Position numbers and translations under genes: made by a program. A stretch of DNA of 64,000 nucleotides from Adiantum capillus-veneris. Its lineage: Eukaryota; Streptophyta; Polypodiopsida; Polypodiales; Pteridaceae. Numbering within the stretch: the stretch's first letter is position 1; every line of letters starts with the position of its first letter. Positions 35,454-46,259 of this stretch are shown here, one piece after another. The stretch is taken from the NCBI GenBank assembly GCA_014529385.2, contig CM043968.1:10859648-10923647 (forward strand), given 5' to 3'. Under the pieces are notes generated by a model, which was given only the letters and a program-made list of their open reading frames with translations, ran no database searches and was not told the origin of the DNA.

Positions 35454-38121
35454 TCAAGGGGTCAAGGTAGGTTGCAAATCGAAGGCTTCAAGGTAAAGTG
35501 ATAACACAGTTGGTGACTCTGCAAGTTCACCTTCTTCCATCCACTTAGCATCCATTGGTGGATAGTTTCTGAACTTTACCAAGTAACGCCTAGCAACCTT
35601 GCCTTTCACTTTCCTTTCTTTGTGTGCCAAAATCTGTTCGGAGACCAAGATCTCGTCAAGTTCCTCGACTTCCGGCTGATCTTCAGCTGGCATATCTTCT
35701 GGCACATCACCCACATAGGGTCTGAGAAGACTCACATGAAACGCATTGTGAATCTTCCAACTGTCAGGCAATTTCAGCCTATATGCAACATCACTGATTA
35801 TGTCGCATACTTGAAAAGGCCCATAGTAACGCATGCTGAGCTTTGGAAACAGTCTTTCCTTGCCCTTCATCTTCTTTAACCTTGCCTTTTCAAAGCGTAA
35901 AAGCACCCAATCACCAAGTGAATATAGCACTTCACGACGGTGACGATCAGTTGCTTTCTTTTGCTTTGCCTGAGTCTTTTCTAAGGCCACTTTGACCTTC
36001 TTGTACATTTCATCCATGTCCTGAACATACTTATCTGCTTCAAATATCTTGTCCTTTGTATGCAGTATGGGAGGAACTTTCTTGCCACCTTCAACTATCT
36101 CAAAGGGTGCCTTGCCAGTTGATGAATGCACTGTATTATTGTATGCATACTCCACCAATGGCAAATACTGCTCCCACTTTCCTTTATGCTCTGACACATA
36201 GCACTTCAGCAGATCTAGGACAATAGAATTTGCCTCTTCTGACTGCCCATCTGTTTGAGGATGAAATGACGAAGAGAATTTGAGCGTGGTGCCCATATTC
36301 TCAAACAAGCCTCTCCAGAACAAACTTGTCATGCGTGGATCACGGTCGCTAACAATCGACTGTGGCATGCCATGATACTTGAAAATATTGCTCATAAACA
36401 AGCGTGCCATCTGATCTGGCTTTATCTTCTTCTTGACAGGAATAAAATGAGCCTGTTTGCTGAATCTGCAAATAATGGTTTAAATACTATCGTTTCCTGT
36501 CTGCGTTCTCGGAAGATCAAAGATAAAATCCATAGCAATACTTTCCCATGGTTTATCTGGAATAGGTAGTGGTTGCAATAACCCTGGTGCCTTTTGCCTG
36601 TCAAACTTGACTTTTTGGCATATTAGGCATTCTCGCAGAAAGGCATCCACATCTCTTCTCAATGTAGGCCAGTAGAAGAATGTCTCAACCGCTTTAACTG
36701 TAGCATCGATACCACGATGCCCTGCATACGGTGGGACATGACTCTCTTCCATAACTTTGCGTCGCAATGGCTTTGTGACACAATCTGCCATGCATCATCA
36801 TGAACCCGTCTTTAAGAAGATAGTGTTCATGACGTTGTCCATCCATTAGCTGCTCGAAGACCCTTGCAAAATCTTCATCATTTGCATACTGTTCTCTCAT
36901 ATCATCAAGTTCATGATGATAAGGAATTGACACAGCTGAAATTTGTGGCTTCCTTGACAAGGCATCAGCCACAACGTTCTTCTTGCCTTCCACATGCACA
37001 ATCTGAAAATGGAACATGGACAAGATATTTGCCCATTGCATATGCTTCTCAGATAACTTTGTCTGTGTCAAGAAGTATCGCAAGGTCTGATGGTCCGTTT
37101 GGACAACGAAATCTGCTCTTAGCAGGTAGTGTTTCCAACTTAAGAGCGCATGAATCACAACCAATAACTCTTTCTCATAGACCTGCATGGTCATCTCTGG
37201 CCCTTGCAAAATTCTGCTCTCATAGGCTACTACCCTGCCATCTTGCATTAGCAGTGCACCAATGCTACTACCACAGGCGTCGCACTGGACCACAAATGGC
37301 TTCCTAAGATCTGGCAACACAATGACTGGATCTGAAGTCATCTTTTCCTTTAAGAGATTAAAAGCTGAAATCTCTTTCTGTGTCCATCTAAAGGTGACTG
37401 CCTTCTTTTGAAGAGCATGTAAAGGTGAAGCAATCTCAGCGAAATTTCGGATAAACCTTTTGTAATAGGAGCATAGTCCCAAAAAGCTTCGGACATCGTG
37501 CACCGTCTTCAAATTTGGCCATGACTTGATTGCTTCAACTTTTGCAGGATCCATTCTGACACCATCCTTTGAGACAATGTGTCCCAGAAAGTGAATCTCT
37601 TCCAGAAAAAACTCACTTTTCTTTGCATTGATGAGCAACCTATGACTGCGTAGCTCTTTGAACACAATGGCCAAGTGATGCCTATGCTCCTCTTCATTCT
37701 TTGAGTAGACTATCATATCATCAAAGAATGTACCAACAAACTGTTGGTGTGGAAGGAAAATTCTGTCCATCATCCTATTGAACGTAGCAGGAGCATTTGT
37801 GAGACCAAAGGGCATCACTAAAAATTCGTAAAGGCCAAACGTTGTTCTAAAAGCAGTCTTGTGCACATCCTCTGATCTAATGCGGATCTGATGGTACCCA
37901 CTCTTTAGATCTATCCTGCTAAACATAGCTGCTCCTTCTAATTTGTCCATAATATCATCAATTCTAGGTATAGGGAACCTATTCTTGATGGTATTCTTGT
38001 TCAGTGCACGGTAGTCTATGCACATACGCCATGAGCCATCCTTTTTCTGCACCAACAACACTGGAGAACAGAATGGAGATGAACTGGGCTGAATCAGCCC
38101 CTTTTGTAACAGCTCCTGCAC
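35454..38121 (-). pseudogene. Element B pol: reverse transcriptase, RNase H, integrase, chromodomain
   Basis: From 38121 down: RT fingers [16 protein letters not shown], palm FRTTFGLYEFLVMPFGLTNA, and catalytic FFDDMIVYS (Asp pair at 37717-37722; Phe replaces the Tyr of YxDD). RNase H follows with VVQCDACGSSIGALL, YEKELL, TDHQTL and ADALSR. The integrase zinc finger (HRGIDATVK...CLICQK, about 36730-36600) and core with AMDFIFDLP, SDRDPRMTS and PQTDGQSEEANS come next. The chromodomain ends at 35454 (RYLVKFRNYPPMDAKWMEE). Breaks: a frameshift near 36770 and a stop in place of Trp at 36480-36482. A frameshift near 38120 separates it from gag-protease. Confidence 0.93.
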
Positions 38122-40514
38122 TGGCCCATTATCTCTTTCTGCTGAGCCGCACTAACCCTGTACAGAGGCTTATTTGGTGGGCTATTGCCTGGCACCAAAT
38201 CTATCGCATGGTCCTCGGGTCTCTCTGGCGGTAATTGAGACGGTAATGAATCGGAAAAACAGTCACTATATTGTTGTAAAAACATTGACCTTTCTTTATC
38301 TAGCATAGATAAATTTGATTCATCACAATCTGACACTTCACGTGCAAAAACCAAGTACGCAGAAAGATGCTTTTTCATTACAGAAGTAATAGTAGAAGCT
38401 GATACAGTGGGAATAGACTCCCCTTTAAGCTTTACATCCAGAATGTGAGTCTTTCCCCTGCTCTGTACAGTGATCTTTTTGTTGTAGGCATCCATGATTC
38501 CCTGTACACGAAACAACCAAGGAATACCTAGCAACACATCACATCCGTCCAATGGCATGATGTAAAATTCTTCAGCATCTACATAGGACTGGATATGTAG
38601 ACGCAACTTTCCAATGATGGGTGTCACAGCCTCTGTATGGCTAGGACATGCCAAACCTGCCTCTGCTGTATACCCCATCTCTTCAGGTCTGATTCCCAAC
38701 TTTGAAGCCAATTCTGAGGAAATGAATTTGGCTTTGGCACCTGGATCAAAGAAGATAAGCACTGTTTGATCCCTGACCTTTCCCCATGCTCTGCAAAGCT
38801 CACTTGCATCTGAATTTGGCTCGTCGCCCACCATATCTGGCACTAGACCAACCATGGGCTTCTTTCCTTTCTTGTCTTCCTTGTCTTCAGAATCAGCTGG
38901 CCTTTTCTTTGTAGGACAATTGTAAGCAATGTGGCCGGGTTGCTCACAAATAAAGCATCTGTTCTCTGTCCTCAGGACCTTCTTTTGCTCTTCAGACTTG
39001 CGAGGAAAACATCTTTTCCATTTCTTCGCTGGTCCCTTTTCTGATTCAGCCGAAGCTTTGCCTTTCCCTGCGTTTGCTGGCTCCTGAGTCACTTTAGGAA
39101 CCTCCTTGGAAACATACTTCTTCGCTGAATTTTTCTTGGTTGATCCTTCCTTGACGCCAGTATTGAATTCACAATCTTCTCCCTTGAGCAAACCATTGCC
39201 AGTGTTTGCTACCTCGATGAGCTGCGTCAAAGTAGTGACTTTGGTCTTCGTACAGCACTTTCTCAATCCTTTAGGTAGGCCACAACAGTATTTTTCAATC
39301 TGTTCTGTCAATGGCACAAACCTATAGGAAGTTACTGGAAGTAGAGCTTTCCAAAACTTCCGATTGTAATCATCCAGATTCTTGCAAGTAGCAGCATTAA
39401 GCTGGTGCCATTCTGTCATGACATCTGCTTCGAAATTATCAGATAACCATGCTGCTGCAAAAATCTGCTTGAAGTAAATCCATGTGGACGGAGCTTGCCC
39501 TTGAAGCAATAAAGTTGTCCACCATTGTCCCGCATTCCCTGTCAAGAAAGTGGCTGCCTTGCGGACCTTTGAAGCCTCTGTAAAGTTTCCCCCTGCATAG
39601 GCCTTGTCAAACTGCTGGAGGAATGAGAGAGCCTTCTTCCTGTCATCAAACCCTGTAAAGGTCGTGAAAGACACACCTTTGCCACCTTCTTTGTACGGAG
39701 TTGGCCTCTCCAGCGGCGTTAAATTGTCATATGGAAGTCACTGAAACATGGGAACACTATTAGGGTTCATCTGTGTTCCTTGGCCGCTATTAACTTGACC
39801 TGGAAATGCCATATTTGGCTGCTGATTTGTAATTCCAGCCATACCAAAATTTGCCTGTGGCATCCCAAATTGGCCCTGAGTGCTCTGAAACCCTGGTTGC
39901 ATACCCATGACACTGTACATGGGTTAGGCATCATCGTTTGAGCACTCCCGAACACTGTTCCTGGCGTGTAAAACTGATTTCCAGGTGCATGACCAGCCAT
40001 GCTCTGGAATACCGATCCACCTCCAAAATAGCCAAGGTGTACTGAAGGTGGTGGGAAGACTTGTTGCATAGCCTGTAGGTTGCTTCCCTGTCCATTAGAA
40101 CCAGCTATAGGCTGCTGAAAGATGGCGGGCTGAACTGGTACAGCTTGAAAGACTGGCATCTCAGCCACCTGTTCTTGCACCTTAGGCACAGGTTGTGGAG
40201 ACTGCATGTTCTCCGTCAAGTGTACAGGTGTTTCCATTGACTGTGCAGTATGAATCACCTGTGCTTTGAGCCTTAACAGGCTTTTGAATATGATCCAGTG
40301 ACCCAACTTGCTGAGACGGAAGAGGAGGTTGCAGAAAGGCTAAAAACCTTGGGTTCTGCATTACTTGTGTGAACATAGCCACAACAGTAGCCAACTGGGT
40401 CCTGAATATATCATCATCCGTCTGTGGTGGTCTTGAGGACTCACCCTCTTCATGTGTCTGTTGACCTTGTGAAGAGCAAACCTCTTCAGTCACATTATCT
40501 GGTCTGTCAGCCAT
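38110..40514 (-). pseudogene. Element B gag-protease
   Basis: Starts at 40514 (MADRPDNVTEEV). A Gln/Pro/Gly/Met-rich N-terminal half (40514-39740) has frameshifts near 40270 and 39925 and a TGA at 39738-39740. The capsid (Retrotrans_gag) region follows, with FTGFDDRKKALSFLQQFDKA and RKAATFLTGNAGQWWTTL (about 39670-39270). The zinc knuckle CFICEQPGHIAYNC is at 38916-38957. The retropepsin site reads FFDPGAKAKFIS (38739-38747), with D-P-G in place of the usual D-S/T-G, and GCDVLLGIPWL follows. The protein forms the virus-like particle and matures it. Confidence 0.9.
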
Positions 40515-40601
40515 AATTACAATTCCCTGCGTCTGGTCTATGATCCCCTGTGTCTTCAAGCCCAATCTGACCAAGGCTCACTTCTATGGGAAAAAGTGAT
40601 T

Positions 40602-40621
40602 TAATCCCGGGGATGGAACCA
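40602..40621 (-). other. Primer-binding site of element B, unusual tRNA
   Basis: Adjacent to the 5' LTR the minus strand reads TGGTTCCATCCCCGGGATTA. It begins TGG as a primer site should (complement of CCA) but is not the initiator-Met sequence used by C, D and F. The tRNA species was not identified. Confidence 0.6.
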
Positions 40622-42122
40622 TGTAACCGGCCTGTATGAGAAGACCGAAACCGGCCTGTTCAATCCAAAAAGGGCGGTAGACTTTACTTTAAACCTTGAT
40701 TTAGCTTTCACCCATTATTAGTCGTCTATTTTACCTGTACTTTCAAGACACAACAAAGGGGAGAGGGATACAGGCTGCTAGATTGCACCTGTATGAGTAG
40801 ACCGACACCAGATTGGCCCCTAACTTAGGCGCCCCTTTCGGTATTTCTTTATTGTTCAAAAGAGGGAATAAACGCTGTGGATCCCTATAAGCTGCCCCGC
40901 ACAACCTTGGCTGAATTTTGACTGTTCCGGCCTGATTTCGGCAGCATAACTGTACTAGAACCCTTCACGGTCAGTATTCCCACGCATTAAATGACTTTCC
41001 CGACGCATACGGGCACTTTGCAAAACCTGGCGAGAATCTGCAGCACGCTGAATTCTCTGTTTTCAGCCCTGAAAATGCGCCAGATCACCTGTACAGCGGT
41101 CCCCTTGCGTCCCCGAACCTTCTGGGGGTATTAGGGTCCGTTTAGGGCCAAAACCCTAAACCTGCAAAAATACACAGCAGGCTGTAATTTACTGTTTTGG
41201 GCTCCGTTTCGCATGCCGGTCGCATCCGTAGCAAGTCCTTGAGCTCCCGCACTTGTAGGGCTACTTGCCCTTTGAATTGGAGGAGATTTCTGGCGTGAAA
41301 CCTCTCCGAATTCACCTGTACCTGCGGGAGGATTAGCTGCTAGCTTATCCAGTACCTGTGCAAGAGGCTCTTGCCTCGGCAATCGCGCATGAACCCACAC
41401 AACTGTACATTGGTCAAATGAAGAGCCCACTAGTGGGGCATAACATATTGCCAAAGGGGAGAGAGAGGGCAGTGCGTAGCGTGCAGGGCATCACTCCTGG
41501 CACCGCACTGTGCATAAGAGGGAAAGCAAGCACTCCATAGCTCTTAACCTGTGACAAAAGCTGCAAATGAGCCTCTCCCAGCTTAAAATTCAGCGCCACT
41601 TCCTTCTTGCATTGGAAACTGCACCAAAATGTGCCACTTGGCACATTTACAAGCATTTTCCCGTTTCGGGGTTGCCGCCTAAAAATCTCCCAACCGGTTG
41701 CCCAGTTGACTTCACGGTAGAGTAAGAAAATGTTCCGCTTGTCATTCCGGAGGTAATGACGCCAACACATTTTCAGGTCCCAAAATAGCAGTTCCCTAAA
41801 TTTTAGGAGATGCTGCCATTGTATCTTTCTAGGTCATCCGACCCTCTTTGTACATTGTGGCCACATCCAGAACTGAAATGTAGTCCTGTAGCAAAGGATT
41901 CCACTTTGGCTAGTCAATGACCCCACTTTGGCTAACCATAGTCTTTGTCCAACCTTAGTGCTCTCTTGCCCTCAGGCCTGGACTCCCTCTGGACAGTTCC
42001 ACACTAGGTATGCAATGCAGGGCAGTTAGATTTCCCGAGGGGTGTTTCCAAAAAGTGAAAGTAAATAGATAATAAGAAAGAAATCAACAAAAAGGATAGA
42101 TAGTAGTCACACGCTGGTGACA
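40622..42122 (-). repeat. Element B 5' LTR
   Basis: 1501 bp, about 98.4% identical to the 3' LTR. Poly(A)-site module at 40828-40847. Confidence 0.95.
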
Positions 42123-42331
42123 GTACCGGCTTGTACTGTGTTGATGCAATATAAAGAAATACCGAAAGCGGCGCCAAGGTTTGGGGCCAATACACCCCAG
42201 ATACTCTCTGGGGTGGAATTCCGCCACTCCGTGTCGCGTGTCGTCTCTCTTTCAGTTCAGTTGTTATTGAAGTGCTAAAAGTCTGTTCAGTCTGTTCTTT
42301 TCTATTGGCACGTAGTGCCTGTCTTGTGACA

Positions 42332-42495
42332 GTGGTATCAGAGCATCAGGCGTGTGCTTTTCTGAAAGCATATTGGTCCTACCAAAGAGAAGACAAAGCA
42401 AGATCGCACTTTCAAAGAATCGTTGGAAATTTCAAGCTCGTGCTCCTACCCTAGACTTATTAGCCACTCCCACCCTTACTTCATCGCGCATCGGT
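42332..42495 (+). other. Element C leader, interrupted by element D
   Basis: It begins with the primer-binding site GTGGTATCAGAGCA and holds 150 bases of leader ending TCGGT, the target site of D. C continues on the far side of D from 49848. Confidence 0.65.
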
Positions 42496-43154
42496 TGTCA
42501 CAAACTGGTGATGTGGCTACCTGGCACACACATACACTGCCCAGAGAAAAGGGAGGGTGACGTGGTTGCCTAGTACTCACATACATACCCGTGGCAGCAG
42601 TCCCGGAAATTACGGGCAGAATGACACGTGGCACTGTTGATGTGGCGTCTGTCCTGACACGTGGCAGCCTGTGACTTCTGCGATTTGCGGCGCGTTTCAC
42701 AGACAGGCATCGGTTTTGCATTTTGGGCTTGCTTTATTTTGTTAAAGCCTAATAAAGAGAAGAAAGAACTCCTTTTGCTTTATTTTGAAGGCTCAAGAGA
42801 GAGAGCTTGTGAGAGAAAGCTTACCGCTTTATTTTAAAAGCTTTTGATTTTCAGCTTTTGGGCTCTGCTTTTGGCATCCCATGTAATCTTTAAATAAGTG
42901 GGATGGCCTCTCACAACTCAGAGCATCTGGACGCAGAGTCTGAGTGTGAGCGCCTGGCCGCACTCTTGTACTTTGAACTCAGATTAATACAAAAAGAAAT
43001 ACCGAAAGGGGCGCCAGTCTTTGGGGCCAAAATCTCTTGGCACGGAACTCCGTCGGGCCAGTGTCTAATAAATTGTGAACTGTGAACTATTTTGAAGTGG
43101 TTATTTGGTGCTGTCGTGGTAGATTCTTGACTTGGAGTGTCGAAGTCTGTTACA
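42496..43154 (+). repeat. Element D 5' LTR
   Basis: 659 bp with TATA-like CTTTAAATAAGTGG near 42890 and the GAAATACCGAAAGGGGCGCC module at 42996-43015. Confidence 0.92.
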
Positions 43155-43155
43155 G

Positions 43156-43168
43156 TGGTATCAGAGCA
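43156..43168 (+). other. Primer-binding site of element D (initiator Met tRNA type)
   Basis: TGGTATCAGAGCA one base after the 5' LTR. Confidence 0.88.
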
Positions 43169-43204
43169 TTGCGGATTTCCCAATTTTTTTTCTCCTCGGC
43201 ACCT

Positions 43205-44870
43205 ATGGCTTCGTGCAAAGATCAGTCGACTCCCTCTGTATTTGGAGATGCGGGAAGGGATCACAACAAAGATTCAGGCAAGGAGTATGGCCCGCCTCGG
43301 CCTACTCATGCGGAGCGTCGAGAGATGGAGCGTCAACGATTGATCGGCGACGCAACAAAGATGATGCTTAATTTTTCCGAGGACCCGAAAATGGCAAAAT
43401 ATATGAGCAAGACCTCTTTGGAAGAGGTGCACACGCAATGGCAGAAAACCACAGAACCACCTCGAAAACCCGCTCTCAAGAAACCTCCTACTCCCAAGAA
43501 GTATACAGAGAAAGAATTAGAAGAGGTGGTTGATGCACGAATTGCTCAGCTTTTTGACGCGTAGAACAAAGCTAAAAAGCACAACAAAAAGCAGAAGAAA
43601 GGCGTTGACTTCCCGGGTTATGTGGGTCGTCAATCTACTTTTGAAAAAGCAAGAAAGCAGAAGAAGCGTGTTCGATTTGAAGGAGTACCTAGTTCTTCTT
43701 CTTCTTCTTCTTCTTCTTCTTCTTCTTCTTCTTCTGACAGTTCTTCTAGCTCATCTGACTCGGGCGAAGAAGACCTAAAAGGAAAAAAGCGAAGCAAAAA
43801 GCAACGCTTCGGAAAGGGCAAGAAAAAGGCAAAGAAGTCTAAATCTCGCTCCGTGTGAGTGACAGTTCTACAGAGGACTCGTCTACAGACAGTTCAGACT
43901 TTGACTACAACTACTATTATGCAAAGAAGAAGAATTTTTACGAAGCCAACCAGTATGACTTTCTGGAAGACAAAAGCAAGAAAGACTGAGTGTTTAAGGA
44001 AGGTAGACAATCAATTAAATTTGACACGTTTTCTGGTTATAGAGATGCTTCGAAGGCTGTCTTTTGTACAACAGTTTGACACTGCTTTCGCGGGAGGCGT
44101 TACTCAGAGCACGCTTAGATTCAGAGAGCTGCCTCTTACTTTAAGGGGAATGCTCGAACTAGGTGGTCTACGCTTCTATTAAACAAGACCGCGCCAGTTA
44201 AATGACTGAAATTCAAGAGGCTTTTTATTTCTTCTTGGCTGACTCGAGAGTATGAACGTGATATACGAACTGCTTGGAACCATCTTCGGATGACCAAGAA
44301 GGGTACAATGGACGCTTATTGCGAGAGATTCTGGAGCTCTTTTCTACCCGCCTCTTCATTTAAGAAGATCTCGTTCAATGAACAGATTGAGCGGTTTACC
44401 TTGGGTCTTCCTACAGAGATCCAAGATCACTGCTTGGAACAAAAGTAAGCTTCTATTCAGGAGTTGATGAGTCATGCGAAACGGGGTTTTGCCATTCACT
44501 TTGGCAGTTTGACCTACCCCATCGATGAGATAATGACACAAAGAGCTGAACAGACTTCGACAAATGAAAGTAGAAAGAGGAAGAGTAACCCAAAAAAGAA
44601 AGATGTACTACCCAAGCTTACTCCTCAAGAGCGGGCTCGCTACATCAGGGAAGCGAAGTGCTTTGGATGCGGGGAAAGTGGACATATCTCCACGAAGTGC
44701 CCTAAAAAGGCACAGAAAGAAGAGAACGACAAGGACGGCGAAATGCCTGAGAGTTCAAGAGCAGCTGAGGAATGTGGAAGAAAAGGAAAGATGAAAACAG
44801 GACTGGTCCCAGATTGCATGGGTACCGATCTTAGCACGGTGGACGAGAGTACGGAACTTTACCGAGCTTA
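43205..44870 (+). pseudogene. Element D gag
   Basis: Start MASCKDQSTPSVFGDAG at 43205. The first block ends at a TAG (43562). Next comes a Lys-rich and poly-Ser segment (about 43690-43770, TCT repeats, followed by DSGEEDLKGKKRSKKQ). The capsid domain lies at about 44030-44450 in broken frames (FISSWLTREYERDIRTAW, MDAYCERFW). The zinc knuckle CFGCGESGHISTKC is at 44659-44700. At least five stops or shifts. The acidic/Ser stretch between basic blocks is a family trait shared with element K. Confidence 0.85.
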
Positions 44871-44877
44871 GGGCAAA

Positions 44878-46259
44878 GTGAAAGATCAAGAAGCTCTAAT
44901 TTTCTTTGATGGAGGAGCCAAGGCCAACTTCATTTCACCGGAATTGGCGGTGCGGCTCGAGATCACTTCCGATCGGCTGGGACCACTTCCGGAGGCAGTT
45001 CTAGCGGCACTCGGCAAGGTCGTAGCCATTACACCTGTCATTGACAAACTTCGGTTGCATTGTCAGGGGTATTTGGGGCATAAGGACTTTTACATAATGC
45101 CTTTGGAAGGTTGTGATGTCCTCTTGGGAATTCCCTCGTACCACAAGAACAACACCGTGGTCGACTATCGGGCGAGGAAAGCGACATTGACCACAGAGAA
45201 GGGTATAACCATTGTACTTGACATTAAACTTAAGGGTGAGTCTATCCCTATTGTATGGGCTTCGGCCATTTCTAAATTATTGAAATCCAGTCTGTTTATT
45301 TACTTGATCTTTATGAAAGAGTTGAGTGATGAGGATAGGACAAATATGTCTGAACTTGATAAAGAACGCCAAGATTTTCTCCACTCTCATGCCGATTGCT
45401 TCTCAGACGGCCTGCCAGGCGAGTTACTACCTGCTCGTCTTGAAGATCATACCATTGATATGATACCTGGAAGCACACCATAGAACCGGCCACCTTACCG
45501 TGTGAGTCGAGCACAAAACGAAGAGATTATGAACCAAGTGAAAGACCTCTTGGAAAAGGGTCTTGTCCAGCTGAGTACTTCACCGTATTGCTCTCTAATG
45601 TTGTTGGTTTTGAAGAAAGACGGATCTTGGAGAATGTGCATCGATTATAGAGCTCTCAACAAAATCACCATCAAGAACATATTTCCGATTCCTAGGATCG
45701 ATGATATACTCGACAGATTACAGAGATCCTCGTGCTTTAGCAGGATTGATTTGAAGAGTTGATATCATCAGATCCGAATTGCACCGGGGGACGTCTGCAA
45801 GACAGCCTTTCAGACGACTTTTGGATTATTTGAGTTTTTGGTGATGCCTTTTGGCTTAACCAATGCTCCTGCGACATTTAACCGGATGATGGACAGGATT
45901 TTTCGAGAGTACAGGCTAGTTGTTGGCACTTTCTTTGACGATATCATTGTTTTCTCCAAGAATGAGGCACAACATAGAGATCATCTGCCTCAGGTCTTTC
46001 AGGCATTACGAGATCACAAGTTAGTGATTAATGCAAAGAAAAGTGAATTTTTCCTACCAGAGATACACTTTTTGGGACACATTGTGTCAGCAGCAGGAGT
46101 GCAAATGGATCCGGCCAAGATAGCGACTATCCGTGATTGGCCCGATTTGAAGAATGTCCATGAAGTTAGAAGCTTCTTAGGATTGTGTTCGTACTAGAGG
46201 CTGTTCATTCGAAAGTTTCCAGAGGTTGCTTCCCCTTTGCATATCTTGACACAGCAAGG
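44878..46259 (+). pseudogene. Element D protease and reverse transcriptase
   Basis: The protease reads FFDGGAKANFISPELA (D-G-G at 44908-44916 where D-S/T-G is expected), then GCDVLLGIP. After a stop at 45481 the reverse transcriptase runs [36 protein letters not shown] and FFDDIIVFS (Asp pair at 45937-45942), up to EVRSFLGLCSY with further stops at 45760 and 46195. The RNase H domain that should follow is missing. At about 46259 the sequence jumps to GLLQSLPIPTRPWESIAMDF in the integrase, an internal deletion of at least 1 kb compared with B. Confidence 0.88.

Larger units (their letters stand above)
33380..42122 (-). mobile_element. Element B, Ty3/gypsy chromovirus, recent insertion into LTR C
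   Basis: An 8.74-kb element with LTRs 33380-34881 (3') and 40622-42122 (5'), 1502 and 1501 bp, differing at roughly 23 positions (about 1.6%). The target duplication GTACC is perfect (33375-33379, 42123-42127). The purine tract is at 34882-34897 on the minus strand. Domain order is gag, protease, reverse transcriptase, RNase H, integrase, chromodomain. A few stops and shifts make it inactive as read. Confidence 0.96.
32949..42331 (+). repeat. LTR of element C, split by element B
   Basis: Joining 32949-33379 to 42123-42331 across B gives a plus-strand LTR of about 640 bp. It runs from TGTAACAAATTGCTGACG to GTCTTGTGACA, with a TATA-like CTTTAAATATGAG near 33310 and the poly(A)-site module at 42156-42175. 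A (CA)n run lies at 33116-33134. GTGGTATCAGAGCA (primer-binding site, initiator Met) follows at 42332-42345. The left flank TAGTG (32944-32948) is inside A's pol. The matching 3' LTR of C was not found. Confidence 0.75.

Noticed and set aside
43690-43860. Poly-Ser segment considered as a separate SR-type protein
   Set aside because: It is collinear with gag of element D and recurs at the same place in element K.
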